Origin: Streptomyces sp. CB02056
Lineage (GTDB): Bacteria; Actinomycetota; Actinomycetes; Streptomycetales; Streptomycetaceae
Direction of reading: 5' to 3'
Length of the DNA: 64,000 bases
Assembly: GCF_001905545.1 (NCBI RefSeq)
Contig: NZ_LIPD01000007.1
Coordinates: 565,045 to 629,044 of the forward strand
Shown here: positions 47,321-54,965 of the stretch, one piece after another
Layout of the letters: every line of letters begins with the position of its first letter
Position numbering within the stretch: the stretch's first letter is position 1
Made by a program: the position numbers and the translations under genes
The notes under the pieces: model-generated
Told to the model about the DNA's origin: nothing
Database searches by the model: none
The model's input: only the letters and a program-made list of their open reading frames with translations

Positions 47321-47857
47321 ATGCGCAACTGGATCACGCGTGCCGAGACCGGCACCGACATCCCGACCATCCGCGACATCAACCTCGCCGCCTTCGGAAC
47401 TCCCGCCGAGGCCGACCTCGTCGACGCGCTGCGCGCCGACGCCTCCTGGATCGAGGGCCTGTCCCTCGTCGCCACCACCGAGCACGGCACCGACGAGCAG
47501 GGCACTGGTGAGCACGGCACCGCCGTCGGCCACGCCCTGCTGACCCGCTGCCACATCGGCGACGTCCCGGCCCTGTGCCTGGCCCCGTGCGCCGTGCTCC
47601 CCGCGTACCAGCGCACCGGCGCCGGCTCCGCCGCCGTCCGCGCCGCACTGGACGCGGCACGGGACCTGGGCGAGCGCCACGTCGTCGTCCTGGGGCACCC
47701 GGACTACTACCCGCGGTTCGGCTTCACCCGCGCCTCCGCCCACGGCATCGGCCTGAGCATCGAGGTCCCGGACGAGGCGCTGATGGCCCTCGCCCTGGAC
47801 GCCGGCCACCCGCTGCCCGCGGGCACCGTCCGGTACGCCGCGCCGTTCGGCATCTGA
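47321..47857 (+). CDS. GNAT-family N-acetyltransferase (YhbS-like)
   Basis: 178 residues from ATG 47321. Typical of the YhbS group: LVDALRADASWIEGLSLVA, then GHALLTRC, LAPCAVLPAYQRTGAGSAAVRAALDAAR (acetyl-CoA site), VVVLGHPDYYPRFGF, and DEALMALALD near the end. A short acidic insertion TTEHGTDEQGTGEHGT is coded by a duplicated stretch. Substrate unknown. Confidence 0.88.
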   Translation: MRNWITRAETGTDIPTIRDINLAAFGTPAEADLVDALRADASWIEGLSLVATTEHGTDEQGTGEHGTAVGHALLTRCHIGDVPALCLAPCAVLPAYQRTGAGSAAVRAALDAARDLGERHVVVLGHPDYYPRFGFTRASAHGIGLSIEVPDEALMALALDAGHPLPAGTVRYAAPFGI

Positions 47858-47862
47858 CGGAC

Positions 47863-47900
47863 GACGCCGGGCGGGGCACCTGGGTGCCCCGCCCGGCGTC
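47863..47900. terminator. Strong terminator
   Basis: Perfect 18-bp stem (GACGCCGGGCGGGGCACC) with a 2-base formal loop, 5 bases after the GNAT stop, between convergent genes. Confidence 0.85.
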
Positions 47901-47946
47901 CTTCCCTACTGTCAGGGACTGTCAGGGCCCTGCCCGACAGCGGGCC

Positions 47947-48846
47947 TCAGACGGCCACCGTGGCGCCGGTCGCCAGCGAACGCTCGGCGCCGACCAGGAT
48001 CTCCACCACCCGCAGGCCGAAGTCCGCCCCGCACGGGTGCGGCTCGCCGGAGGCCGCCGAGGCCCGCAGGGCGTCCAGCGCCCGGTGCAGCGCCGCGGCC
48101 GGTCCCTCGCCGCGCGGGGGCAGCTGCACCACGCCGTGCTCGCCGCGCAGCTCCATACCCGTCCCGCCGGCCGCGAGCGGCGCGGTCAGGCTGAGCGCGA
48201 GCGTGCTGGAGGCGCCGCCGGCGTGCCGTACCACCAGGTGGACGGTGTCCAGCGGGCCGGCCGCCGCCGTCACGTGCGTCGCGTCGCCCAGGATCGGCAG
48301 CAGGACGGACAGCGCGTGCGGGCCGACGTCCCACAGCGCGCCCTTCTCGACCCGCCACGGCGAGGCCGCGTACGGGCTGGTGCTGCCGGGCGCGAACACC
48401 GAGCCGAGCCAGTCCGAGCGGCCGGTGAACCAGCCGCCGAGCTCCGCCTGCCGCTCGATCCACGGGATCTGCTCGCCGCCGAAGCGCACGGTGAAGAAGA
48501 CCACCGAGGCGACCTTGTGCTCGCGCACCGCCTCGGCCACGGCCTCGGCGTCCGGCACCGTCAGCGCGACCGGCTTGTCCAGCAGCAGGTGGCAGCCCGC
48601 CTCGGCGGCCCGCACGGCGAGGCCCGCCTGCACGGTCGGGGGCAGCGCGATGGAGACCGCGTCCACCTCGGCCAGCAGCCGGTCCAGGTCCGCGTACCCG
48701 GGCACGCCGTGCGCGGCGCCCAGCGCCTCGGCCGCCTCCGGTCGGCGGCCCCAGACGCCGGTGAACTCCAGCCCGGGGTGCTCGGCCAGGACGGGCGCGT
48801 GCACCCGCTCCGCCCAGGGGCCGGTTCCCAGCAGTCCGATCCGCAC
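47947..48846 (-). CDS. Gfo/Idh/MocA-family oxidoreductase
   Basis: 299 residues from GTG 48846 (GGAG upstream). Rossmann start VRIGLLGTGPWAERVHAPVL, then GVWGRRPEAAEALG, DAVSIALPP and LLLDKPVALT (the family's E/D-K-P motif with the catalytic Lys). The C-terminal domain has GALWDVGPHALSVLLPILG. It should use NAD(P) on a sugar or cyclitol derivative. Direct repeats lie immediately upstream (48864-48936). Confidence 0.88.
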   Translation of the reverse strand: MRIGLLGTGPWAERVHAPVLAEHPGLEFTGVWGRRPEAAEALGAAHGVPGYADLDRLLAEVDAVSIALPPTVQAGLAVRAAEAGCHLLLDKPVALTVPDAEAVAEAVREHKVASVVFFTVRFGGEQIPWIERQAELGGWFTGRSDWLGSVFAPGSTSPYAASPWRVEKGALWDVGPHALSVLLPILGDATHVTAAAGPLDTVHLVVRHAGGASSTLALSLTAPLAAGGTGMELRGEHGVVQLPPRGEGPAAALHRALDALRASAASGEPHPCGADFGLRVVEILVGAERSLATGATVAV

Positions 48847-48863
48847 GATGTCTCCGTTTCCTT

Positions 48864-48936
48864 CGTGTTCCGTCGCGACGTCCGTGTTCTGTCGCAACGC
48901 CCGTGTTCCGTCGCGTTCGTGTTCCGTCGCGACGCC
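48864..48936. repeat. Four direct repeats of CGTGTTCCGTCGCGACG
   Basis: Units begin at 48864, 48883, 48902 and 48918 (19, 19, 16 and 19 bases). Each contains or nearly contains the palindrome CGTCGCGACG. They fill the space just upstream of the oxidoreductase ribosome binding site. A related core (TCCGTCGCG) is repeated upstream of the methyltransferase gene at 51469-51509. Confidence 0.75.
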
Positions 48937-48978
48937 GCCGCGTGCTCGCGGCGCGTGATTCGCGGCGCGCGCCCTGGG

Positions 48979-49650
48979 TCAGCCCCGGACGCGAGCCAGG
49001 GTGAAGCCGTCGTAGCCCTTGCTGCCGACCGTCTGCACCGAGGTCGCGGTGACCGTCGGCTCGGCCGCGATCAGCTCGTGCAGCGCCCGGGTGCCGACCA
49101 CCGCCGGGTCGGTGCTGTCCGCGTCGGCGACCGCGCCGCCGCGCACCACGTTGTCGACGATGATCAGCGAGCCGGGCCTGGTCAGCTGGAGCGCCCGGCG
49201 GAAGTACTCCGGGTTGCTCGGCTTGTCGGCGTCGATGAAGACCAGGTCGAAGGGCTCCACGCCCTGCTCGACCAGCTCGGCCAGCGAGTCGGCGGCCCGG
49301 CCGACCCGTACCTCGGCGACCCCGGCCAGCCCGGCGGCCGCCAGGTTGCCCCGGGCGACCTCGGCGTGCCGGGGGTCCAGCTCCAGGGTGAGCAGGGTGC
49401 CGTCCGCGGGCAGCGCCCGGGCCAGCCAGATCGCGCTGTAGCCGCCGAGCGTGCCGACCTCCAGGATCCGCTTCGCGCCCTGGGTCACTGCCAGCAGGTG
49501 GAGCAGCTTGCCCTGGTTGGGGGCGACCGCGATCTTCGGCAGCCCGGCCGCGTCGGCGGCGGCGGTGGCGCCCTCCAGCACCGGGTCGTGCCCGACCAGC
49601 TGCTCGGAGAAGTAGGCGTCCACGGCGTCCCAGGTCGGCTGCGAAGACAT
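48979..49650 (-). CDS. Family 3 O-methyltransferase (catechol/caffeoyl-CoA type)
   Basis: 223 residues from ATG 49650 (GGAGGG upstream). SAM-binding ILEVGTLGGYSAIWLARALP, then LELDPRHAEVARGNLAAAG, DLVFIDADKPSNPEYF (metal-binding Asp), LIIVDNVVRGG, and a C-terminal GYDGFTLARV. Metal-dependent methylation of a small aromatic hydroxyl is the usual reaction; the substrate is unknown. Confidence 0.9.
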   Translation of the reverse strand: MSSQPTWDAVDAYFSEQLVGHDPVLEGATAAADAAGLPKIAVAPNQGKLLHLLAVTQGAKRILEVGTLGGYSAIWLARALPADGTLLTLELDPRHAEVARGNLAAAGLAGVAEVRVGRAADSLAELVEQGVEPFDLVFIDADKPSNPEYFRRALQLTRPGSLIIVDNVVRGGAVADADSTDPAVVGTRALHELIAAEPTVTATSVQTVGSKGYDGFTLARVRG

Positions 49651-49764
49651 CGGGCCCTCCAGAGTGCAAGATCGGCAGCTACCCGGCCGATGCTACTCCG
49701 AGGGCCCGAGGGCACCACGACGGTGGTTGTGGACGGCCGGTCGGACGACCGGCCGTACGGGAGG

Positions 49765-50430
49765 TCAGTCGGCGACCGGCTCCTTGGTCGCGGCGGCGGC
49801 CTTGGCGGCCTCTTCCGCCTCGATCTTGGCGTGCGTCTTGGCGGCGCGGCGCTTCATGATCCAGGCCGAGAGCAGGCCGATCACCAGGGCCGCCCCCAGG
49901 CCCGCCCAGGAGAACCGGGCCAGCCAGGGCTCGATGCTCTTGCCGACCTTGTAGACCAGCAGCGTCGTGCCGCCGGCCCAGACCACGCCGCCCAGCACGT
50001 TGGCGATCAGGAACTTCCAGTACGGCATCTTCAGCGCGCCCGCGAGCGGACCGGCGAAGATGCGCAGCAGGGCGATGAACCGGCCGAAGAAGACCGCCCA
50101 CATGCCCCACTTCTGGAAGGAGCGCTCGGCGGTGGCCAGGTGGGAGGGCCCGAAGTGCTTGGGGAACTTGCGTCCCAGCTTCTCGAAGAGCGGCTTGCCT
50201 CCCTTGCGCCCGATCGAGTAGCCGATCGAGTCGCCGATGATCGCGCCGGCGATCGCGCAGATGGCGACGCCCCACGGGCTCACCACACCCTTGACCGCCA
50301 TCAGGGACGCCGTGACCAGGGCGATCTCGCCGGGCAGCGGAATGCCCAGCGACTCCAGCCCGATGATCAGACCGACCACGGCGTACACCGCTGTCGGCGG
50401 AATCCCCTCGATCCAGGCGTCGATGTGCAA
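49765..50430 (-). CDS. DedA-family membrane protein
   Basis: 221 residues from ATG 50430 (GGAGGGA upstream). Family motifs: LESLGIPLPGE, GDSIGYSIGRKGG, and GRFIALLRIFAGPLAGALKMPYWKF (the conserved G-R-F/x-x-P-x-x-R region). Four to five membrane segments and a Lys/Ala/Glu-rich cytoplasmic tail. DedA proteins are implicated in lipid (undecaprenyl-phosphate and similar) flipping across the membrane. Confidence 0.92.
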   Translation of the reverse strand: MHIDAWIEGIPPTAVYAVVGLIIGLESLGIPLPGEIALVTASLMAVKGVVSPWGVAICAIAGAIIGDSIGYSIGRKGGKPLFEKLGRKFPKHFGPSHLATAERSFQKWGMWAVFFGRFIALLRIFAGPLAGALKMPYWKFLIANVLGGVVWAGGTTLLVYKVGKSIEPWLARFSWAGLGAALVIGLLSAWIMKRRAAKTHAKIEAEEAAKAAAATKEPVAD

Positions 50431-50632
50431 GGCCAGTCCCTCCGTGGCAGGACGGGACCGGCCGCGCTCCCCCTGGAGCCGCGTGCCCGTCCCGGCAGTT
50501 CGTCCGATGGCGGCACCCAGGCCGCTCCCCCGGAAACGAGCCTAACGTGCCGGGCGGCCTGTCCCCCCGGCCGATCACCCGTGGTTACGACGTACGCCCC
50601 CGCGCCATGGTTCCAGCTCGACCACCGTTTCT

Positions 50633-51448
50633 TCAAGATTCGGCAAAAAGCAGTGCGACCACGGACGGGCGCTGCTTGATCCGGCGCGCGAACGGCAGCA
50701 GGGCGCTCACCGGCCACCGCCCGCCCTCCGGGTACACCTCGCGCACGTCGGTGACCCCCGGGTGCGCGGTGGCCAGCTCGCCGCGCTCGTCCGCGTCCAT
50801 CCCGAACGGCATCGGCGGCGCCTGGTAGTACCGGTCCCGCAGCTTGCCCTCGACAGCCCGCCGGCTGAACCAGCGCGGCACCGCGTCCAGCACCATCGCC
50901 CCGCCCGGGAAGCGCTCGGCGCAGGCCGCGATCAGCGCGCGGACCTCCTGCGGCCGCAGGTACATCAGCAGGCCCTCGGTACTGATCAGCACCCCGTTCG
51001 ACGGGTCCACCTCGTCCATCCAGCCCGGATCGGTGGCCGAGTGGGCGACGATCCGGTGCCGCTCGTCCGGCGGCAGCAGCCGCCGCCGCAGCGCGACCGT
51101 CTCCGGCAGGTCCACCGACAGCCAGCTCGCCCGCCCGTTGTCGACCCGCCAGGCCTGGGTCTCCAGGCCGTCCCCGAGCCCGACCACGGTGCCGCGCGGG
51201 CAGCGGGTCAGGAAGTCCGCCACCTCGCGGTCGAAGCAGGCGGCCCGCAACGCCTGGAGCTGGCTCACCAGAGCGTTCTCCCCGAACCGCGCCGCGAACG
51301 GGTAGTCGATCCGCTCCACCAGCTCGACCGCCTTCGGGTCCGGCAGCACGGTGTCCGGCCGCCGCGCCTCCACCGCCCGGTGCCACAGCGTCCACAGCGC
51401 CGTCTCCGGTACCTGCCCCAGCTCCGGCCGCTCCCCGCCGCCACTCAT
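50633..51448 (-). CDS. Class I SAM methyltransferase, leucine-carboxyl-/Tcmp-type
   Basis: 271 residues from ATG 51448 (AAGGAG upstream). Pattern of the PF04072-like family: ALWTLWHRAVEARRPDTVLPDPKAVELVERI, then GTVVGLGDGLETQAWRVDNG (SAM loop), WLSVDLPETVALRRRLLP, and VLISTEGLLMYL. These enzymes O-methylate small molecules, often in secondary metabolism; no pathway is visible nearby. Confidence 0.85.
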   Translation of the reverse strand: MSGGGERPELGQVPETALWTLWHRAVEARRPDTVLPDPKAVELVERIDYPFAARFGENALVSQLQALRAACFDREVADFLTRCPRGTVVGLGDGLETQAWRVDNGRASWLSVDLPETVALRRRLLPPDERHRIVAHSATDPGWMDEVDPSNGVLISTEGLLMYLRPQEVRALIAACAERFPGGAMVLDAVPRWFSRRAVEGKLRDRYYQAPPMPFGMDADERGELATAHPGVTDVREVYPEGGRWPVSALLPFARRIKQRPSVVALLFAES

Positions 51449-51468
51449 CGCTCGCTCCTTCGGACGTG

Positions 51469-51509
51469 GTCCCGTCGCGGTCCGACGCGTTCCGTCGCGG
51501 TCCGTCGCG
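51469..51509. repeat. TCCGTCGCG-type repeats upstream of the methyltransferase
   Basis: Units at 51469-51479, 51489-51499 and 51500-51509 share the core CCGTCGCG. They lie just upstream of the methyltransferase ribosome binding site, at the same relative place as the 48864-48936 repeats. Confidence 0.6.
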
Positions 51510-51723
51510 GTCCCGCCGTGTTCCCGTCATGGGCATGAACCCGCCGATTCTGACACCCCGTCCGCACCTCCCCTCCCGCCGACGCGCCGACTGACCGACC
51601 GGCGGAGCTCTACGACGCCAACCATCGACCGGGCCTTCCACGCGACCTGGAGCGCGCGAACTCGTTCTCCTGCGTGGGCACTTCTCACCCCACGGGGTGG
51701 AGAACCGAACGACGGAGGGCCAC

Positions 51724-52269
51724 GTGCTCCAGCACCTCATCACTCACGACCACGACCTGCGGATGGTCCCCACCGACCGGAACGAGCTGACCACCTCGGT
51801 CGGCCGACTCCACGAGGAACTCCGGGCCCTGCCCGACGGGACCGACCCCGCCCGTGCCCGCCTCCTGACCAGGTGGATCGGCATCGGCCACCTGTGCCTG
51901 GGCCACCACGAGGAGGCCCGTACACTCCTCCGCCAGTCGCTCGACCTCGCCACGGAGACGGGCAACACCCGGGCCGTCGTCGCCACCGGACTCAACCTCG
52001 CCGACGCACACCGCTACGCCGGTGACGTGCGGACCGCGGACGCGCTCTACCGCAGCGCGCTGGACACCGCGCGAACCCGGCACCCGGAACTCCTCGACTT
52101 CGCACTCCAGCACACCGGCAAACACCTGATGGAACGCGGTGACCTCACGCAGGCCCGGACCCATCTACAGGAGGCACTGCGGCTGCGGATCGCCAAGGGG
52201 GACAGCGAGTTGATCGAGTCCACGCAGGCCGCACTCGACAGGGTGGAGCTACTGCTCGACCGCCCCTGA
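51724..52269 (+). CDS. TPR-repeat protein
   Basis: 181 residues from GTG 51724 (GGAGGG 5 bases upstream; GTG 51697 also in frame). Contains three to four TPR units: RLLTRWIGIGHLCLGHHEEARTLLRQSLDLATETGN, VATGLNLADAHRYAGDVRTADALYRSALDTAR, FALQHTGKHLMERGDLTQARTHLQEALRLR. No DNA-binding or catalytic domain. Likely a protein-interaction module; the partner is unknown. Divergent from the methyltransferase. Confidence 0.75.
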   Translation: MLQHLITHDHDLRMVPTDRNELTTSVGRLHEELRALPDGTDPARARLLTRWIGIGHLCLGHHEEARTLLRQSLDLATETGNTRAVVATGLNLADAHRYAGDVRTADALYRSALDTARTRHPELLDFALQHTGKHLMERGDLTQARTHLQEALRLRIAKGDSELIESTQAALDRVELLLDRP

Positions 52270-52329
52270 CCACCCCTGCGGCAGACCCCGTCCCCGTTCT
52301 GCGCCAGGAGGCCGTAGCGGGGCCGGCGG

Positions 52330-52878
52330 TCAGCCCAGCCCGTTCGACCAGTCCGCCAGGAGGGCGAAGTCCTCCGCCGTCAGGCCGGCTTTCGGGTCGA
52401 TGTGGTGGAGGAGTGCCGGGGCCGGGTGGTGGGTTTCGACCCAGGTGCGGTCGGCGTCCGTGATCAGGTCGTCGACCCAGGCGAACGGGCGGCCCTGCGC
52501 CCAGGTGACGATCTGTGGGGTCTTCCAGAACACGCCGTCGTCCGGCTCGGGCCGTGGCTCGGACCAGGGGATGTACGGCAGGGCGGGCAGCCCGAGCAGG
52601 GGGGCGATGAAGGTGTTGGCCTCCTCCTGCCACGTCGTCGCCCATGCCAGGTCGAAGGGCAGCGCGGCGAGGGCCGGGCCGTGGGCCGGGTTGAGCCAGA
52701 CCCGCAGGGGCTTCGGGGCCTTGTGGGGAAGCCCCCAGGCGGTGAGTCGGCGGCGCTCGGCCGCTTCCCAACGTGGTGTCGTCAGCCGGTGGGTCCGGTA
52801 GCCCTCGGGCCGCCGGTAGGGCTTCGCCGCACACGGGTTGAGCGGTCCGTCGACGTCCAGCAGGAGCAGCGGACGCAC
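52330..52878 (-). CDS. HAD-like protein (RNA-repair-associated HAD type)
   Basis: 182 residues. HAD motif I is DVDGPLNP (both Asp present); WATTWQEEAN and WVDD (motif IV acidic pair) follow, a layout seen in the small HAD domain associated with 'Swiss army knife' RNA-repair proteins. Pro- and Trp-rich. Stand-alone here. Phosphatase or phosphotransferase activity is likely; the substrate is unknown. GTG 52878 start with GGGAGG upstream. Confidence 0.7.
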   Translation of the reverse strand: MRPLLLLDVDGPLNPCAAKPYRRPEGYRTHRLTTPRWEAAERRRLTAWGLPHKAPKPLRVWLNPAHGPALAALPFDLAWATTWQEEANTFIAPLLGLPALPYIPWSEPRPEPDDGVFWKTPQIVTWAQGRPFAWVDDLITDADRTWVETHHPAPALLHHIDPKAGLTAEDFALLADWSNGLG

Positions 52879-52973
52879 CGGCTCACCTCCCTTGATCGTC
52901 CCCGCAGGCTACCGGCGGGGACGGGGACGGACCAGCGGATTTCCGCGCCAGGGGCCGTGAGGGGGTCGAGGGT

Positions 52974-53888
52974 TCAGCCGATGCTGAAGGCGCCGTCCGG
53001 CGGGGGCGGGGAGTCGGTGGCCTCGGCGTCGGTGACCGGGGCGGTCCGGCCGACCAGGGCGGCCAGGTCGTCCCCGTCGGTGAGCCGGGCCGGGAAGATG
53101 TCGCCCGCGAGCAGCCGGGTCAGCTCGGCCACCGGTAGCGGCGCGGTCGAGCCGGCCAGCAGGATGTTGCCGTACCGGCGGCCGCGCAGCACCGGTGCCT
53201 CCGCCACCAGGCAGACGTACGGGAACACCGCGCGCACCGTCGCCGCCTGCGCCTTGGCGAAGGCCAGCGGCGGGCCGTCCGCCAGGTTCGCCGCGTAGCA
53301 GCCGCCGGGGCGCAGCGCGGCGGCCGCCAGGCGCAGGAACTCCACCGAGGTGAGGTGCGCCGGGGTCCGCGAGCCGTGGAAGACGTCGGCGATCACCAGG
53401 TCCTGCGAGCCGGCCGGGGTCTCGGCGAGGGCCGCCCGGGCGTCGCCGACGGTCGCGGTGATGTCCGCGCCGGGGCCCTGCCAGGGCAGGTGTTCGGCGA
53501 CCAGTTCCAGCAGCGGCCCGTCGACCTCCACCACCCGCTGCCGCGAGCCGGGCCGGGTGGCGGCCAGGTAGCGGGGCAGGGTGAGCGCGCCGCCGCCGAG
53601 GTGCAGCGCGTCCAATGACTGCCCGGCGGGGGCGAGGGCGTCGGCGAGGTGGCCGAGGCGCCGGGTGTACTCGAACTCCAGGTGGGTGGGGTCGGCGAGG
53701 TCGACGTAGGACTGCGGGGTGCCGTCCAGGGTGAGCAGCCAGCCGCCGTCCCGGTCGAGGTCGGGCATGAGCTTGGCGAAGCCCAGGTCGGTCCGCCGCC
53801 CGACCGGCACCGGCTCGTCCCGCTCGTCCCGCTCGTCCCGCTCGTCCCGCTCGTCCCGCTCGTCCCGCGAATCGTGCTCGGAGGTCAC
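52974..53888 (-). CDS. Spermidine-synthase-like methyltransferase-fold protein
   Basis: 304 residues from GTG 53888. After a (Arg-Asp-Glu)6 stretch at residues about 8-25 comes a Rossmann fold: LDALHLGGGALTLPRYLAA, VVEVDGPLLELVAEHLP, DLVIADVFHGSRTPAHLTSVEFLR, GGCYAANLADG. This is the spermidine synthase/SAM-like fold, though polyamine specificity is not shown. The start codon overlaps the stop of the upstream hydrolase (GTGA at 53885-53888), so translation is coupled. Confidence 0.8.
   Translation of the reverse strand: MTSEHDSRDERDERDERDERDERDEPVPVGRRTDLGFAKLMPDLDRDGGWLLTLDGTPQSYVDLADPTHLEFEYTRRLGHLADALAPAGQSLDALHLGGGALTLPRYLAATRPGSRQRVVEVDGPLLELVAEHLPWQGPGADITATVGDARAALAETPAGSQDLVIADVFHGSRTPAHLTSVEFLRLAAAALRPGGCYAANLADGPPLAFAKAQAATVRAVFPYVCLVAEAPVLRGRRYGNILLAGSTAPLPVAELTRLLAGDIFPARLTDGDDLAALVGRTAPVTDAEATDSPPPPDGAFSIG
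53814..53867 (-). repeat. In-frame (RDE)6 9-bp tandem repeat
   Basis: Six identical CTCGTCCCG units (plus strand) coding for six Arg-Asp-Glu triplets near the N-terminus of the spermidine-synthase-like protein. Length may vary by slippage without changing frame. Confidence 0.9.
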
Positions 53889-54856
53889 GCGTGCTCTCCG
53901 ACGGGCTCGACGTCGAGGTACGCGGCGAGCCAGTGGTCCAGCTCGGCGAACACCTCGGTGCGCGCGGCCTCCCCGGAGAGCACCAGGTCGTGCATGCCGC
54001 CCTTGATCCGCACGATGGTGACGTGCCGGCCCAGCCGCGGCCCCTGCGCGGCGATGTCGTCGGCGCGCAGCACGGCGTCGGCGTGGTGCAGCGCGCTGTG
54101 CCACTTGGTGGTGGAGATGGAGCGGGTCGAGGCCATCAGCAGCACCGGCACGTCGATGCCCAGTCCCCGGTGCAGCCGCCGGTGGCCCTGGTGGATCGCG
54201 GACAGCCAGCCCGCGTACAGCGGGAAGCTCTCGGGGCGCTTGAGGGTGAGGTCGAAGTCCCACTCGCCCTGGTGGTCCTTGTGCAGGCTGTGGGTGTAGT
54301 GCGGGTTGAGCGCGGACGGCAGGACGCGGGTCGGCGCCAGCCGCCCGAGCGCCGTGACGGCGGGGCCGCCGAGGGTGCGGACGGCGGGCCCGGCCGGCAT
54401 CGACAGGAACGGCGAGTTGAGGAACAGGCCGTCCACCAGGCCGCGCCCGGCGCGCCGGGCGGCCCACAGCGCGCCGATCAGCCCACCGGTGGAGTGCCCG
54501 TTCAGCAGCAGCTGCCGGTGCCCGTCGACCTCGCGGATGATCCGGACCGCCTCGTCGATCTCCTCGTCGTACTCGGCGAGGTCGCGGACGAAGTTCGGCG
54601 ACTGGTGCGGCCGCAGGGAGCGGCCGTACTTGCGCAGGTCGAGGGCGTAGAAGGAGAAGCCGAGCGCGGCGTAGTGGTCGGCGAGGTTGGTCTGGAAGAA
54701 GTAGTCGTTGTACCCGTGGATGTAGAGCACGGCGCGCTCCGCCCCGGGCACCGGCCGCCGGACGAGGGTCGCGCACACCGGCCCCTCGTCGTCCGGCCGC
54801 AGCGTCAGCTCGGCGGCCTCGTAGGGGGCACCCAGGATGTCTTCACGGAACTCCAT
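53885..54856 (-). CDS. Alpha/beta hydrolase (monoacylglycerol-lipase-like)
   Basis: 323 residues from ATG 54856. Core motifs: AVLYIHGYNDYFF (oxyanion), FSFYALDLRKYGRS, LLNGHSTGGLIGALWAARRA (nucleophile Ser), VPVLLMAST and KGGMHDLVLSGE (His). No signal peptide. Cytoplasmic hydrolysis of an ester or amide. It is translationally coupled to the spermidine-synthase-like gene, so the two probably act together. Confidence 0.85.
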   Translation of the reverse strand: MEFREDILGAPYEAAELTLRPDDEGPVCATLVRRPVPGAERAVLYIHGYNDYFFQTNLADHYAALGFSFYALDLRKYGRSLRPHQSPNFVRDLAEYDEEIDEAVRIIREVDGHRQLLLNGHSTGGLIGALWAARRAGRGLVDGLFLNSPFLSMPAGPAVRTLGGPAVTALGRLAPTRVLPSALNPHYTHSLHKDHQGEWDFDLTLKRPESFPLYAGWLSAIHQGHRRLHRGLGIDVPVLLMASTRSISTTKWHSALHHADAVLRADDIAAQGPRLGRHVTIVRIKGGMHDLVLSGEAARTEVFAELDHWLAAYLDVEPVGEHA

Positions 54857-54965
54857 CTGCTCGCCGCACCCGTCCTCTGCTCTGTCTGCCTGTACCGGCA
54901 GGTGGCCGCCTGTTCCTTCCCCGACCATACCGGCCGGTAGCCGCGGGCCGCTCGGCGGTGGGCCG

